A stretch of DNA of 64,000 bases from Triticum aestivum (taxonomy: Eukaryota > Streptophyta > Magnoliopsida > Poales > Poaceae): the NCBI RefSeq assembly GCF_018294505.1, contig NC_057796.1, positions 189,685,597 to 189,749,596 of the forward strand. Reading direction: 5' to 3'. Both the position numbers and the translations under genes were made by a program. Position 1 is the first letter of the stretch. Every line of letters begins with the position of its first letter. Below, one piece after another: positions 23,501 through 36,753 of the stretch. The notes under the pieces are model-generated. The model was given only the letters and a program-made list of their open reading frames with translations, made no database searches and was not told where the DNA came from.

Positions 23501-24931
23501 AATGATACAAAAATGACAAATCTCCAAGTTCTGATAAGAACCAGAGATCAACAGCAACTAGCCCTCTTCCAACGAAGATTTGGGCATCAAGATGACCTCT
23601 ACTGAAAATGGTGCAATTTAACATAATGAAGAGCATCACGAGATGAACAATTTGACATATTATACGCGCGAATCGGAGCTACATGCACAAAGTTATCGCA
23701 TCTCGAACAGAAGCACATGCTGATGAAAATCCAGACTTAGAGAAAAAAGGGGGGGTTCGAGGAAAGTCAACGGGCTCACGGGGCGAGATCCAGATCGGGG
23801 CCGGGTCGCTCGCCGGCGACGGTGAAGGAAGGAGAGGAGGCGCGGCGGCCCGGGGGAGGCGCGGCGGCCCGGGGGAGGCGCGGCNNNNNNNNNNNNNNNN
23901 NNNNNNNNNNNNNNNNNNNNNNNNNNNNNNNNNNNNNNNNNNNNNNNNNNNNNNNNNNNNNNNNNNNNNNNNNNNNNNNNNNNNNNNNNNNNNNNNNNNN
24001 NNNNNNNNNNNNNNNNNNNNNNNNNNNNNNNNNNNNNNNNNNNNNNNNNNNNNNNNNNNNNNNNNNNNNNNNNNNNNNNNNNNNNNNNNNNNNNNNNNNN
24101 NNNNNNNNNNNNNNNNNNNNNNNNNNNNNNNNNNNNNNNNNNNNNNNNNNNNNNNNNNNNNNNNNNNNNNNNNNNNNNNNNNNNNNNNNNNNNNNNNNNN
24201 NNNNNNNNNNNNNNNNNNNNNNNNNNNNNNNNNNNNNNNNNNNNNNNNNNNNNNNNNNNNNNNNNNNNNNNNNNNNNNNNNNNNNNNNNNNNNNNNNNNN
24301 NNNNGGCGGCGGCGGTTGGACGTGTCCAGCGGCGGAGTGGGACGAGGGCTAGGGTTCGTCTGTGATTTCGTTTTTCGGGATGCCCACTTATAAATAGGTA
24401 GAGGGAGCTAGGAGACTCCAAATGAGGTGCGGTTTTCGCCCACACGATCGTGATCGAACGACCTAGAGAATGGAAGAGAGTTTGGTGGGCTTTGGGCTGG
24501 TTTTGGAGGGGGGTTTTGCTGGACACTCAAATGGACATTGCGGAGGCCCTGTTAACCGTTGGAGTACCAAACGACCTCCGAATGGAACGAAACTTGACCG
24601 GTAGTCTCCGGGTGGTATAATAAAGCCACTTGACAAGCCTCGGTCCATTCCGAGAAAGTTTGACACACGCACACGAAAGAAAACTAGAGGGGTGCACCGG
24701 AGGAGATAGGAGCGCCGGATTGGAAAACGGACAACGGGGAAAATGCTCGGATGCATGAGACGAACACATATGTGAATGCAATGCACATGATGACATGATA
24801 TGAAAATGCATGACATGACAAAATACAAAACGAAAGACAAAACCCGACAACGGAGGGAAAAACATAACACAAAGCCGGAAATGGCAAGAGTCGGAGTTAC
24901 AAATATGGCAAGTTACATGCGGGGTGTTACA
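20559..24931 (-). repeat. Chromovirus 3' LTR (with gap)
   Basis: Plus-strand ends are TGTAATGCCC..GGGGTGTTACA. In the sense direction a TATTTATAAG box lies at the complement of about 24390-24399. The central part (22300-23200) is full of GCATGGCA/ACATGGCA words. A GC-rich minisatellite (GAGGCGCGGCGGCCCGGG units) runs into the gap at 23885. Small frames within it are not genes. Confidence 0.9.
23885..24304. other. Assembly gap (420 N)
   Basis: A run of N inside the 3' LTR, directly after repeated GC-rich units. Frames drawn across it are artefacts. Confidence 1.
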
Positions 24932-24967
24932 ACACTCCACCACTACGAGAGGATCTCGTCCCGAGAT

Positions 24968-27900
24968 CTAGGACTGAAAGAACTCCGGATATTCGGAACG
25001 GAGATGGTCCTCGCGTTCCCAGGTGGCTTCCCGGTCGGAATGGTGCGACCACTTCACTTTCAGGAATTTGATAGACTTGTTGCGAGTCTTGCGCTCCGTT
25101 TCTTCAAGAATAGCAACTGGGTGCTCATGATAAGACAAATCTTCTTGGAGGTCAATCTCTTCGAAGTCGATAGTGCGCTCAGGCATCTTGAAGCACTTGC
25201 GGAGCTGTGACACGTGGAACACATCGTGCACGTTCGCGAAGTTGGAAGGAAGCTCAAGTTGATAGGCTAGGTCGCCTCTTTTGCCAATGATCTTGAAAGG
25301 ACCCACATATCTAGGGGCAAGCTACCATTTGATACCGAAGCGACGAGTGCCTTTCATTGGAGAGACGCGGAGGTAGACATGGTCTCTGATCTCGAAAGCC
25401 AAATCACGATGCTTACTATCATAGTAACTCTTCTGGCGCGATTGCGCGGCTTTGAGATTATCACGGATGACTTTACACATTTCTTCAGCTTCAGTGATTA
25501 AGTCATTGCCAAGAAGTTGGCGTTCACCAGTCTCTGACCAATTGAGAGGATTACGGCACTTTCTGCCATATAGAATCTCGAATGGGGCTTTGCCCGAACT
25601 CGCTTGGAAGCTGTTGTTGTAGGAGAATTCAGCATATGGAAGACAATCTTCCCATTTCATGCCAAAAGAAATGACACAAGCCCTGAGCATATCTTCAAGA
25701 ATTTGATTGACTCGCTCGACTTGGCCACTAGTTTGAGGATGGAAAGCTGTGCTGAAGCGAATGTTTGTGCCCATGGCCTTCTGGAAGGAGTCCCAGAACT
25801 TAGAGGTGAAGATGTTTCCACGATCTGAAGAAATCAATTGTGGAATGCCGTGGAAGGAGACAATTCTGGATGTGTAGAGCTCTGCCAGCTGAGCTGCTGT
25901 GATGGATTCTTTGATAGGAAGGAAATGAGCCACTTTAGAGAGCTTGTCGATGACAACGAAGATAGCATCATTTCCGCGCTTGGATTTGGGAAATCCAGTC
26001 ACGAAGTCCATTTCGATATGATCAAACTTCCATTCAGGGATAGCGAGAGGTTGGAGGAGACCAGCTGGTCGTTGGTGTTCTGCTTTCACTCTTCGGCAGA
26101 CATCACATTCATTCACGAATTGAGCAATTTCTCGCTTCATTCGAGTCCACCAATACGACTGCTTGAGGTCATGATACATCTTCGTACTTTCAGGATGAAT
26201 GGAAAGGAGAGAATTGTGTGCCTCGTTCATTATGACTTTCCTTAGATCACCTTTCGGAACCACAATCCGATCCTCGAAGAACAAAGTGTCTCTGTCATCA
26301 ATGCGATAGCACTTGTATTTGGAAAGACCCTTGTCGATACCACGTTTCACCTTCTTCACCATGGCATCAAGGAGTTGTGCCTCACGAATTTGATCTTCCA
26401 AAGTAGGAGATACTATGAGGTTGGCAAGAAAGCCTTGAGGAACAACTTGGAGATTCAGCTTGCTGAAAGCTTCACAAAGATCCGGTTGGAAAGGCTTGAG
26501 AATTAAGCTGTTGCAATAAGCCTTCCTGCTTAAAGCATCTGCAATGACATTTGCTTTGCCTGGAGTATATTCGATACTCGAATTGTACTCTTGAATCATT
26601 TCGACCCATCGAGTCTGCCTGAGATTGAGGTTGGGCTGAGTGAAGATATACTTGAGGCTCTTGTGATCAGTGAAAATGTCCACTTGTCTTCCCAACAAGA
26701 GATGTCTCCACGTAACCAAAGCATGGACAACTGCCGCCAACTCAAGATCGTGGGTGGGGTAGTTCTTCTCGTTGGGCTTCAACTGCCGAGAGGTATAAGC
26801 CACAACTTTCTTCTCTTGCATTAACACAGGACCGAGACCTTGGAGAGAAGCATCACAGAAAACTTCATACGGCTTGGATTCATCAGGAGGAGTCAAGACA
26901 GGAGCTGTGACTAGTTTCTGTTTGAGAGTGTTGAAAGCAACGTCACACTCAGGAGACCAGACATATTTCACATGCTTCTGCAGGAGGTTGGAAAGAGGCT
27001 TTGCAATCTTGGAAAAATTCTCAACGAATCTTCGGCAATAGCTTGCAAGACCCAGAAAACTGCGGAGCTGCTTGACATTTTGAGAAGGTTCCCAATCCAG
27101 AACTGCGGACACCTTCTCAGGGTTAACAGCGATGCCTTTGGCAGAGATGATGTGACCAAGGAAAAGAACTTCATCGAGCCAAAACTCACATTTAGAGAAC
27201 TTCGCATAGAATTGATACTCTCTGAGCTTGTCGAGCACCAATCGCAAATGTTTGGCATGATCCTGCTTATTCTTGGAGAAGACCAAGATATCATCGAGAT
27301 ACACCAGAACGAATTCATGGGTATAGGGGTTGAAGATGAAATTCATCATCCGAGAGAACACCGGAGGAGCATTGACAAGGCCGAAAGACACGACAGTATA
27401 TTCATAAGAACCAAAGCTCGTTCTGAATGCTGTCTTGGGAATATCTTCTTCACGAATGCGAATCTGATGATAACCCATACGAAGGTCAAGCTTCGAGAAT
27501 ACTTTAGCGCCCTTGAGTTGTTCAAATAGCTCATTGATGTTGGGAAGTGGATACTTGTTCTTGATTGTCTTCTTGTTCAATGGACGGTAGTCGACACAAA
27601 GTCGGTCCGTGCCATCCTTCTTCTTGACTAAAAGAACACCACAACCCCATGGAGAAGAACTCGGTCTGATCAAACCCAGACGTTCTTGTTCATCGAGCTG
27701 CTTCTTCAATTCCTTCAGCTCGTTTGGTCCAAGCTTGTATGGACGCTTGCAAACGGGTACAGTACCAGGCTCTAGTTCGATAACGAACTCAACTGGCCGG
27801 TGCGGAGGCATACCCGGAAGCTCTTCTGGAAAAACATCTTGATACTCGCAAACGACTGGAATTTGAGAGATGGCATCCAATTCGCCCTTCTCATTGAGAG

Positions 27901-29446
27901 AGAAAAACCGAATGGTTTCATCATGAGCGGCAAAAATAATCACATCCTCAGACGAGTGTGTCAATTGAATTTCTCTGGCAGCACAATCAAGTTGAGCCTT
28001 GTGCTTAGAAAGCCAGTCCATCCCAAGAATAAGATCAATATCCGAGTCACCAAGAACAATTGGAGAAGACTGAAATTTATAGTCACCCATCTTGATGGAA
28101 ACATCGGGAGCAACCAAACTAGACGACAAAAGCTTTCCCGGAGAAACAACTTGCATAACTTTGGATAAAATCTCTGTGTCAACATTGTGCTTCGATGCAA
28201 ATGGGTATGACAAGAAAGAATGCGATGCACCAGTATCAAAAAGAACTTTTGCAGGAATATCATTAACTGAGAGATTACCCATTATCACATCAGTAGATTC
28301 CTCCGCTTGGGCTGCATTCATCATGTTCACCTTTGCAAACTTTGGATTATGCTTGACAACTGCATTGCTGGAAGATCTGACAGGAGGAGGAGGAGGAAGA
28401 CGCCTCTGGTTGAAGCACTTGTTAGCATAGTGACCTTTCTGCTGACATTTGTTGCAAGTCACCTCTGAGAGTGGACGGTGATAAGGAGCATTGGACTTTG
28501 GAGCTTGATTCTGAGACTTGTTCTGATAGCCAGAGTTGGAAGAGTTTGAAGAACCATGACCACCTTTGTTCTTCTGCTGGTAAGGCTGACGAAACGGAGG
28601 AGGAGGCAACCAGAACTTCTGTTGCTTAGCTGTCACAAGTGAGGAAGAAGAAGACTGAATTGCGTCCCTGACTCTCTTCTTAGAAGCCTCACACTTGAGC
28701 TGGGCCGCCTCTTGCTTCAGTGCCATATTGTAGAATTGATCAAGCTGAGTAGGCTCAACAAGAACGAGAGCTAACTGTAGATCCTCTTTAAGGCCACCTC
28801 TGAAGTGATAGATCATGCTCTTCTCATCAGGAACGTCTTGTTTAGCGAAGCGAGCAAGTTTCTGAAACTGAATGTTGTATTGATACACAGACATGTTTCC
28901 TTGCTTGAGATTGCGGAACTCCTCACGCTTGCTCTCAACAACACTTTGTGGAATGTGGTGCGCTTTGAAGTCCCGACAGAAGTCAGTCCAAGTGATCACA
29001 CGACCTCCTCTGGAATCTTTGTATTGTTGAAACCAATCAGCAGCTTGGTCCTTGAGCTGGAAAGAAGCGAACTTGACAAAGTCCTCAGGCCTGACATTGC
29101 TACATTCAAAATGCTTGTTGATGTCCACGAGCCAATCATCGGCATCCGTGGCCTCGGCACAGTAGCTGAAAGACTTGGGCTGATTTGCGAGAAACTGGTT
29201 GAGAGTGGCAAAGTGAAACTGATTGTTGCCTTGACCTTGATTGCCTTGCCCTTGAGTACGTTCTTGCAAGAGTTGCAGAATCATCTGAGCATTGGCGTTG
29301 GTGGCTGCCATGATTGATTGCCATGCCTCCGGAGGTGGAGGTGGTGGCGGAGGGATCGCTTGACTCCCTTCGTTGCGATCCGGATTCTGACGCGTTGGTG
29401 GAGCCATCCTGAAGAGGGTGACATCCGTTAGCATCTCGATAGACAA
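24968..29446 (-). pseudogene. Chromovirus gag-pol polyprotein with chromodomain, one stop
   Basis: The minus-strand frame has 1374 codons, then one stop, then continues. Gag is at residues about 75-260 and the zinc knuckle [14 protein letters not shown] at 331-344. Protease has FDTGASHS at 403-410 and DLILGMDWL near 471. RT has the catalytic YLDD at 716-719. RNase H has CDAS and TDHKSL at about 864-975. Integrase has an H2C2 finger (about 1076-1117) and D1147, D1208 and E1244. A TAG at 25322-25324 separates integrase from the chromodomain block (24968-25306; KVKWSHHSDREATWE), which targets integration to chromatin in this group. All visible catalytic residues are kept, so this late stop may be the only inactivating change. 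The first Met at 29446 is used; MAPPTRQ at 29407 is an equally likely start. Confidence 0.92.
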
Positions 29447-30540
29447 AAGATAAGTAGAATCAATGGACAGAAATGCAACATATAGTCTTCACAATAAACA
29501 TTCGAACGAAGATGAACGAATGAATTCCGTAGTAAATCATCACACTTCCATAAGTTGAGAAGCCACTTGAAAAGATATGGAATGAACATATGAATTCGAA
29601 GCAACTCGAATACCACAATACAAAATAAAACCAAGTATTGGCTTGCAGAATAAGCCGGAACAAACATATGATAGAAATTTCGTCCGAAGTTTTTGTGGTG
29701 GGGCCCACACGGGCTCAATCGTACAGCACCATCATGTACAAGGCTGTGCACATGACATACGAAGCGTCCCCGAGTCGGCAAAGCCATGGACTCTTTAAGA
29801 CACAACGAGACCACTGTAAAATCAACCGTATACAGGCGGACCACTAGACGTCGAACCCCAATCTCATATCATGCATCTGTCGGAAAGAAATCCTAAGGCT
29901 ACTTGAATTCCCACTTATAAACTCCCGAAACTTTCTGGTTATGCAATCTGGTGTAGGGGATACAGGGGACACAAAATATATCACCCAAACTAACAATCCC
30001 TAGATCCAGCTGTATCCATCCGTCAACACATAACCAAGAAACCTTCGGAAATCGTTTACCTCAACCTTCGAAAAACATCCGTTATACAAGTTATGGCAAT
30101 ACTCCCGAACTCCCGCCCCAGTACTGGGTGGCGTCGAGGTGATCTCACCAACAACTGCATAAAAGAGATTTCGATGTCGGCGAAACTCAGGTATTCCAGA
30201 ACTGCAACGATAAAATTGTGACGACAACACCTCGGAGCTCAACTCCCCGGGACACTGCCACAACCCCTAAATGACAGGAGGCACCAAGAACAATGTTCTC
30301 GTCACAAATCGATCGGAACGATTCTAAGATACCCGCGTGATCCTAAAAAAATTTAGTGAAATTTGAGGAGAGAACAGTCAAAACTTCTACGTCAGGAGAC
30401 CTCACCAGAGCGACGAAGAGACTGAGGAGTAAAAGAATCCTACTCTCCGATATATATAATCCTAAGACTCAAAACATTTTTATTCTAGACTCAACAACGT
30501 CAGCGATTCGATCAAGCAGGGGGCTCCTAAGTCGGGGATG
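29447..30540 (-). other. Chromovirus untranslated leader
   Basis: About 1.1 kb between PBS and gag. No domain-bearing frame is seen on either strand. Confidence 0.6.
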
Positions 30541-30553
30541 GCTCTGATTACCA
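30541..30553 (-). other. Chromovirus primer binding site (iMet-type)
   Basis: In the sense direction, TGGTAATCAGAGC lies three bases after the 5' LTR end. It matches the initiator-Met PBS TGGTATCAGAGC except for one extra A. Confidence 0.8.
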
Positions 30554-30556
30554 ACT

Positions 30557-33500
30557 TGTAACGCCCACGATGCGGCTATATCTCCCACGTGTCGAGGCAC
30601 GACTTAGAGGCATAACCGCATAGTGGTTTTGTCGCAAGAAGGGTCATCTTCACACAATCCCATGTAATGAACAAGAATGGGATAAAGAGTTGGCTTACAC
30701 TCGCCACTTCACACAATACAAAAATATCATCATTCATCATTCAAAATACAATCATATAGACCGACTACGGTCAAAATCCAGATGAAAATAAGACAACCCC
30801 AAATGCTAGATCCCCGATCGTCCCAACTGGGCTCCACTACTGATCATCAGGAAAAGACACATAGTAACGACCACGTTCCTCGTCGAACTCCCACTTGAGA
30901 TCGACGCCATCGTCTGCACTGGCATCGTCGGCACCTGCAACTGTTTGGAAGTATCTGTGAGTCACGAGGACTCAAAAATCTCACGCCCGCGAGATCAAGA
31001 CTATTTAAGCTCGTAGGACAAAAAGGTGCAAAGAGGTGGAGCTGCAGCGGCAAAAGCATGTATGGTGGCTAACTTACGCAAATGAGAGCGAGAAGAGAAG
31101 CAATGGAACAGACGTCATCTAGCAATGACCAAGAAGAGGTCCTGAACACCTACTTACGTCAAACATAACACAGACCGTGTTCACTTCCCGGACTCCGCCG
31201 AGAAGAGACCATCACGGCTACACACGCACTTGGTGTATTTTAATTGGGTCAAGTGACAAGTTATCTACAACCGGACATTAACCAATTCCCATCTGCCTCA
31301 TAACCGCGGGCACGGCTTTCGAAAGATAATACCCTGCAGGGGTGTCCCAACTTAGCCCATCATAAGCTCTCACGGTCAACGAAGGATAAAACTTCTCCCG
31401 GAAAGACCCGATCAGTCTCGGAATCCCGGTTTACAAGACATCTCGACAATGGTAAAACAAGACCAGCAAAGCCACCCGAATGTGCCGACAAATCCCGATA
31501 GGAGCTGCACATATCTCGTTCTCAGGGCACACCGGATGAGACATCCTACGAGTAAAACCAGACCTCGAGTTTCCAGGAGGTGGCCCCGCAGTCTGCTCAG
31601 TTTGGACCAACACTCGAAGGAGCACTGGCCCGGGGGGGTTAAAAATAAGATGACCGTCGGGCTCGCGAAAACCCGGGGGAAAAGGCTTAGGTAGAAACTG
31701 GTAAAACCAAGGTTGGGCCATGCTGGAGGAGTTTTATTCAAGGCGAACTGTCAAGGGGGTCCCATAAATCACCCGACCGTGTAAGGAACGCAAACTCAAG
31801 GAACATAATCCCGGTATAACAGTAACTAGGGCGGCAAGAGTGGAACAAAACACCAGGCATAAAGCCGAGCCTTCCACCCTTTACCAAAATATATAGATGC
31901 ATTAATTAAATAAGAGATATTTTGATATCCCAACATATCCATGTTCCGACATGGAACAAACTTCAACTTCACCTGTAACTAGCAACGCTATAAGAGGGGC
32001 TGAGCAAAAGCGGTAACATAGCCACACAACGGTTTGCTAGGAAAGGATGGTTAGGGCTGACATGGCTAAAATGGGAGACATGATATAGCAAGTGATAGGT
32101 AGCGAGCATGGCAATAGAGCGAACAACTAGCATAACAAAGATAGAAGTGATTTCGAGGGGTGGTCATCTTGCCTGCAAGATTCTCAGAGTTGTCGAAAGC
32201 TTGATCCTCGTAAGCGTACTCGACAGGTTTCTCGTTCACGAACTCGTCTCCCGGCTCTACCCAAGACAAGAACACAAGCAAACGGAACCACAATCAATCA
32301 CGAGAAATGCACAAGCAACATGATGCAAAACATGTATGATATGCAAGATGTGATATGCGATGCGTATGCGTGCTCCGGAAGGAAAATGATGAACATGGCA
32401 GTAACTTGGCAAACCAAGCATGCCACTGGAAAGATGAGATGATTTCGGTCGAAATCGATATAAAGGTCACCGGAATCGGATGCACGGTTTGCAAATGGCA
32501 AGCAAAACAAGAATGACACTAATCTGCGATAAACAGCAAGATAGCACTTAAAATGCAACAAGTAACAATGCTACAGCACCCCAACATAGCAACACAGCAC
32601 ATGGCAGTAATCTACAGGAGATGCTTGACAAAAGATGAACACTGAGCTACGACTAGTTCACAACATATCAAGCTCAAACAAGCATGGCAAAAGTGCAAAA
32701 GATAACAGGTTCACAGACTTGGTGAAAAACTGGACATGGCAGAAATCAGCATCAGGTAGCAATGTTCAGAGCACGAAATCAATATGCTACAGAAACTTAA
32801 CATAGCAAAACAAGGCATGTTAGTGTTCTACTAAAAGCACATGACAAAAGTCCCTTACTGACCATGAGCCAAAAAGGACCAGAAGATATGATGGCAAGCA
32901 TGTAAACATAGCAAGTTTCGTTATCAGGTTTCAGACTTTGCAGAAAACAGAGCATGGCAGAAATATTAATATGTAGGCCTCTTTGTGAGCTTGATGCACT
33001 CACTACAGAGCAATGCATGACAAACCAGTCATACCTACAGCAATATGGCATGTTTATGAAGCTATCCATGGCAAGAACAATTGCATAGCATGTATGGATC
33101 AACTACAATAAGCTTGGCAAGATTGCAAATCATGTTAAGAATCTGCCAGAAATATTTTATAGCAAAAGTAGAGCAAGATTGAGTCATGCTATGGTACTCT
33201 AAAATTGCAAACAATTACAGGAATGGATCAAATACAACTATATCTACAAAACATCCTTACTGAATATCTCCAAAATATGCATGGATCTCTCTCTAGCATA
33301 AAGTTTACATGGCAACAAAATTACAGCAGACAGACAGAGAAATCACCAAGTCCCTGAAATCAGAAATATTACGGGGCCTACTTTGCATGCTTGTTCTAGT
33401 CACCACAAAGACCAAAAAAATACATGTACTATACCACTGGAACGATGGCATGGCATGCTTCAAAACACATGTAGAGCTCATTCCCAAAAGATGCACAGAA

Positions 33501-35141
33501 TAAATGATACAAAAATGACAAATCTCCAAGTTCTGATAAGAACCAGAGATCAACAGCAACTAGCCCTCTTCCAACGAAGCTTTGGGTATCAAGATGACCT
33601 CTAATGAAAATGGTGCAATTGAACATAATGAAGAGCATCACGAGACGAACAATTTGACATATTATACGCGCGAATCGGAGCTACATGCACAAAGTTATCG
33701 CATCTCGAACAGAAGCACATGCTGATGAAAATCCAGAGAGAAAAAAGAGGGGGTTCGAGGAAAGTCAACGGGCTCACGGGGCGAGATCCAGATCGGGGCC
33801 GGGTCGCTCGCCGGCGACGGTGAAGGAAGGAGAGGAGGCGCGGCNNNNNNNNNNNNNNNNNNNNNNNNNNNNNNNNNNNNNNNNNNNNNNNNNNNNNNNN
33901 NNNNNNNNNNNNNNNNNNNNNNNNNNNNNNNNNNNNNNNNNNNNNNNNNNNNNNNNNNNNNNNNNNNNNNNNNNNNNNNNNNNNNNNNNNNNNNNNNNNN
34001 NNNNNNNNNNNNNNNNNNNNNNNNNNNNNNNNNNNNNNNNNNNNNNNNNNNNNNNNNNNNNNNNNNNNNNNNNNNNNNNNNNNNNNNNNNNNNNNNNNNN
34101 NNNNNNNNNNNNNNNNNNNNNNNNNNNNNNNNNNNNNNNNNNNNNNNNNNNNNNNNNNNNNNNNNNNNNNNNNNNNNNNNNNNNNNNNNNNNNNNNNNNN
34201 NNNNNNNNNNNNNNNNNNNNNNNNNNNNNNNNNNNNNNNNNNNNNNNNNNNNNNNNNNNNNNNNNNNNNNNNNNNNNNNNNNNNNNNNNNNNNNNNNNNN
34301 NNNNNNNNNNNNNNNNNNNNNNNNNNNNNNNNNNNNNNNNNNNNNNNNNNNNNNNNNNNNNNNNNNNNNNNNNNNNNNNNNNNNNNNNNNNNNNNNNNNN
34401 NNNNNNNNNNNNNNNNNNNNNNNNNNNNNNNNNNNNNNNNNNNNNNNNNNNNNNNNNNNNNNNNNNNNNNNNNNNNNNNNNNNNNNNNNNNNNNNNNTGC
34501 GGGCTTCGCGGGCCGGCGGCGGCGGTTGGACGTGTCCGGCGGCGGAGTGGGACGAGGGCTAGGGTTCGTCTGTGATTTCGTTTTTCGGGATGCCCACTTA
34601 TAAATAGGTAGAGGGAGCTAGGAGACTCCAAATGAGGTGCGGTTTTCGCCCACACGATCGTGATCGAACGACCTAGAGCATGGAAGAGAGTTTGGTGGGC
34701 TTTGGGCTGGTTTTGGAGGGGGTTTTTGCTGGACACTCAAATGGACATTGCGGAGGCCCGGTTAACCGTTGGAGTACCAAACGACCTCCAAATGGAACGA
34801 AACTTGACCGGTAGTCTCCGGGTGGTATAATAAAGCCACTTGACAAGCCTCGGTCCATTCCGAGAAAGTTTGACACACGCACACGAAAGAAAACTAGAGG
34901 GGTGCACCGGAGGAGATAGGAGCGCCGGATTGGAAAACGGACAACGGGGAAAATGCTCGGATGCATGAGACGAACACATATGCGAATGCAATGCACATGA
35001 TGACATGATATGAAAATGCATGACATGACAAAATACAAAACGAAAGACAAAACCTGACAACGGAGGGAAAAACATAACACAAAGCCGGAAATGGCAAGAG
35101 TCGGAGTTACAAATATGGCAAGTTACATGCGGGGTGTTACA
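30557..35141 (-). repeat. Chromovirus 5' LTR (with gap)
   Basis: Plus-strand ends are TGTAACGCCC..GGGGTGTTACA. It is near-identical to 20559-24931 outside the gap. The sense TATTTATAAG box is the complement of about 34600-34609. Differences are scattered single bases and a few small indels near 33325-33420 and 33735. Confidence 0.9.
33845..34497. other. Assembly gap (653 N)
   Basis: A run of N in the 5' LTR. It starts at the same GC-rich unit as the gap in the other LTR. Confidence 1.
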
Positions 35142-35146
35142 CTTGC

Positions 35147-35343
35147 AAGCTCACAACAACCATAAACATCAAGGCAAGACAATCACATAGCATTTAACAG
35201 GTTAATTAAATAAACAACTATTATTATGAAGAAACTACTAAGCATGGTATGAAAATCCTATCATACTGATTCACCAACATCTCAATCCCAATAACCATCT
35301 CACTCTTGACTAATCGGCCAAGCAATATACCATTTCGATCACC
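35147..35343 (-). repeat. LTR-like repeat family, inverted copy 4 (rest)
   Basis: Resumes after the chromovirus and matches the complement of about 19013-19215. It ends at GATCACC, beyond which unrelated sequence with CACTA-like repeats begins. Confidence 0.75.
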
Positions 35344-35960
35344 TTACTGGTGCACGTCAGTCGTAAACAAACGGTTTTTACCCCTTTCCGCGACGGCATT
35401 TGGAACCGTCGCCAAGTGAGTGGCCGAATGGGGGGTCCTTCTCACACGACCCAGAAACCGTTGGGGATAGGGCCCCTACAGTACTCCTACTCGTTTCTGC
35501 TCACATTGCCATCGCAGTCGGTATTCTGTGGTGCTACGTTTACGATGCACGGCCCATCACAAATGGTTCACTATTATCGAACGTGTATGATGCGCGGCCC
35601 ATCACAAGTGGTTCACCGTTAAGAAGATTAGCTAATCGTCGTACGAGTGTCGGACAGGATTACGAAACGTCGGACCGTCGTAACATCTTCGTACACGACA
35701 ACTATCGCACACGCTATTCTGTGGTGCAATGTTTATGATGCATACTTCATCAGAAACAGTTCATGGCTGCGAATCATGTACGATAAGGCAACTAACACAA
35801 ACGTTTAGTTTGCCCGCACCGTTTGTGATATTGTCTGACATCGCACACGCTTTGCAAATGGCAACTGTGTGCATGCTTGCACACGTTTCCTCTCTGTGAA
35901 CCGTCTCCAATTATGATGCATATCACAAACGTTTGTGTTTTACCAACCGTGTGTGCCGTA
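35344..35960. repeat. Left subterminal repeat field
   Basis: Many dispersed variants of CACAAACG/CGTTTGTG and GCACACG/CGTGTGC in both orientations, for example near 35365, 35560, 35590, 35795, 35820, 35845, 35925 and 35948. No gene is present. Confidence 0.6.
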
Positions 35961-36180
35961 ACAACCTGGAGAGCGTAATTTCACCATAATTTAGTTGCTG
36001 CTTTTCCAAATTGTACCGGATTTGGATTTGAATTTGAATGTATGCTACAGCTTTATTCATATCCATCAGGTTCAAACAACCAATACATCATTCGATTCAT
36101 AGATACATATGTTCAAGAATTACATAAGAACCAAATAAAGAATGATGAACCTCAGTTGTATACTTGTACTATTAAAGATG

Positions 36181-36698
36181 TTAAAGAAAGAGGCAAAATA
36201 TATTTTGGTTGCTGAACAAGGTGAAGCGGAATGCCCATATTGTGCCCTCCTCCATGTAGAAGGCACGCACGACTCTAGTCCAACTCCTTGTGATGGCCGA
36301 CCGCCCATCCTTCACGGTCTTCATGAAAACATCTAGATAATCATCGTGTTCTGGTAGAAATACTTTAACCTTTGCATGCCCACCAATCATGTAGTTTGAG
36401 TGGTAATCTTGAGTAAACTGCTTTGGCAACCACTGTAAAGGAAAAAGATTCACACATTGTCATCTAACACAACTCATTATGGGCAGTAAAAATAAGGCTG
36501 CATAGTTCTTACTTACCATCCTGCAGTTCGTTGTTGTCTTGGATAAAGTGTAAACAAATAGTTTAATTGCCATCTTTGGACCCATTTTACTAACAATCTT
36601 CATCAGCTTCCTCACTTGATGCTGCTTCATCGATATCTCATTTCCCCATACGCAGAAAGGGTCGAAATGCAGATCTTTACCAAGGGCATACTTACCTA
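36181..36698 (-). CDS. B3-like DNA-binding domain gene, two 3' exons
   Basis: Two minus-strand exons. The upstream one (about 36698 to 36517) reads CVWGNEISMKQHQVRKLM..KLFVYTLSKT..NCRM. Intron 36433-36516 (84 bp) has GTAAGT at the donor and TTTACAG at the acceptor. The second exon (36432-36181) reads WLPKQFTQDY, then GGHAKVKVFLPEHDDY, then SAITRSWTRVVRAFYMEEG. Splicing keeps the frame (phase 0) and joins the first B3 strand to the PKxF motif, as in plant B3 domains, which bind DNA. A further acceptor (CTTTTAG) is visible at the upstream edge at 36699. Upstream exons were not traced. No stop interrupts the pair. The B3 call rests on pattern only. Confidence 0.55.
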
Positions 36699-36753
36699 AA
36701 AGCACCAACTTAATATTAGAAGCTAAACAACAATTGCACAACGATGTAGTACA

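Larger units (their letters stand above)
20559..35141 (-). mobile_element. Full-length Tekay-type Gypsy chromovirus, 14.6 kb
   Basis: A minus-strand element with LTRs at 20559-24931 and 30557-35141, an iMet-type PBS at 30541-30553, and one gag-pol-chromodomain frame. The 5-bp target duplication is CTTGC (20554-20558 and 35142-35146). The LTRs are unusually long, and both contain assembly gaps. Their readable parts are almost identical; for instance one 109-residue shadow frame differs between copies by a single residue. This points to a recent insertion. The chromodomain and the YLDD reverse transcriptase place it in the chromoviruses. Confidence 0.93.

Noticed and set aside
21414..23639. Many conserved 60-110 codon frames duplicated at 31412-33641
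   Set aside because: They are duplicated only because both lie in the two LTRs of one element. No domain and no coding bias were seen.
23683..24526. Long frames crossing the N run in the chromovirus 3' LTR
   Set aside because: They exist only because N is read as open sequence. The flanking residues are GC-rich repeat translation. The same applies to frames across 33845-34497, 42177-42965 and 45384-45678.
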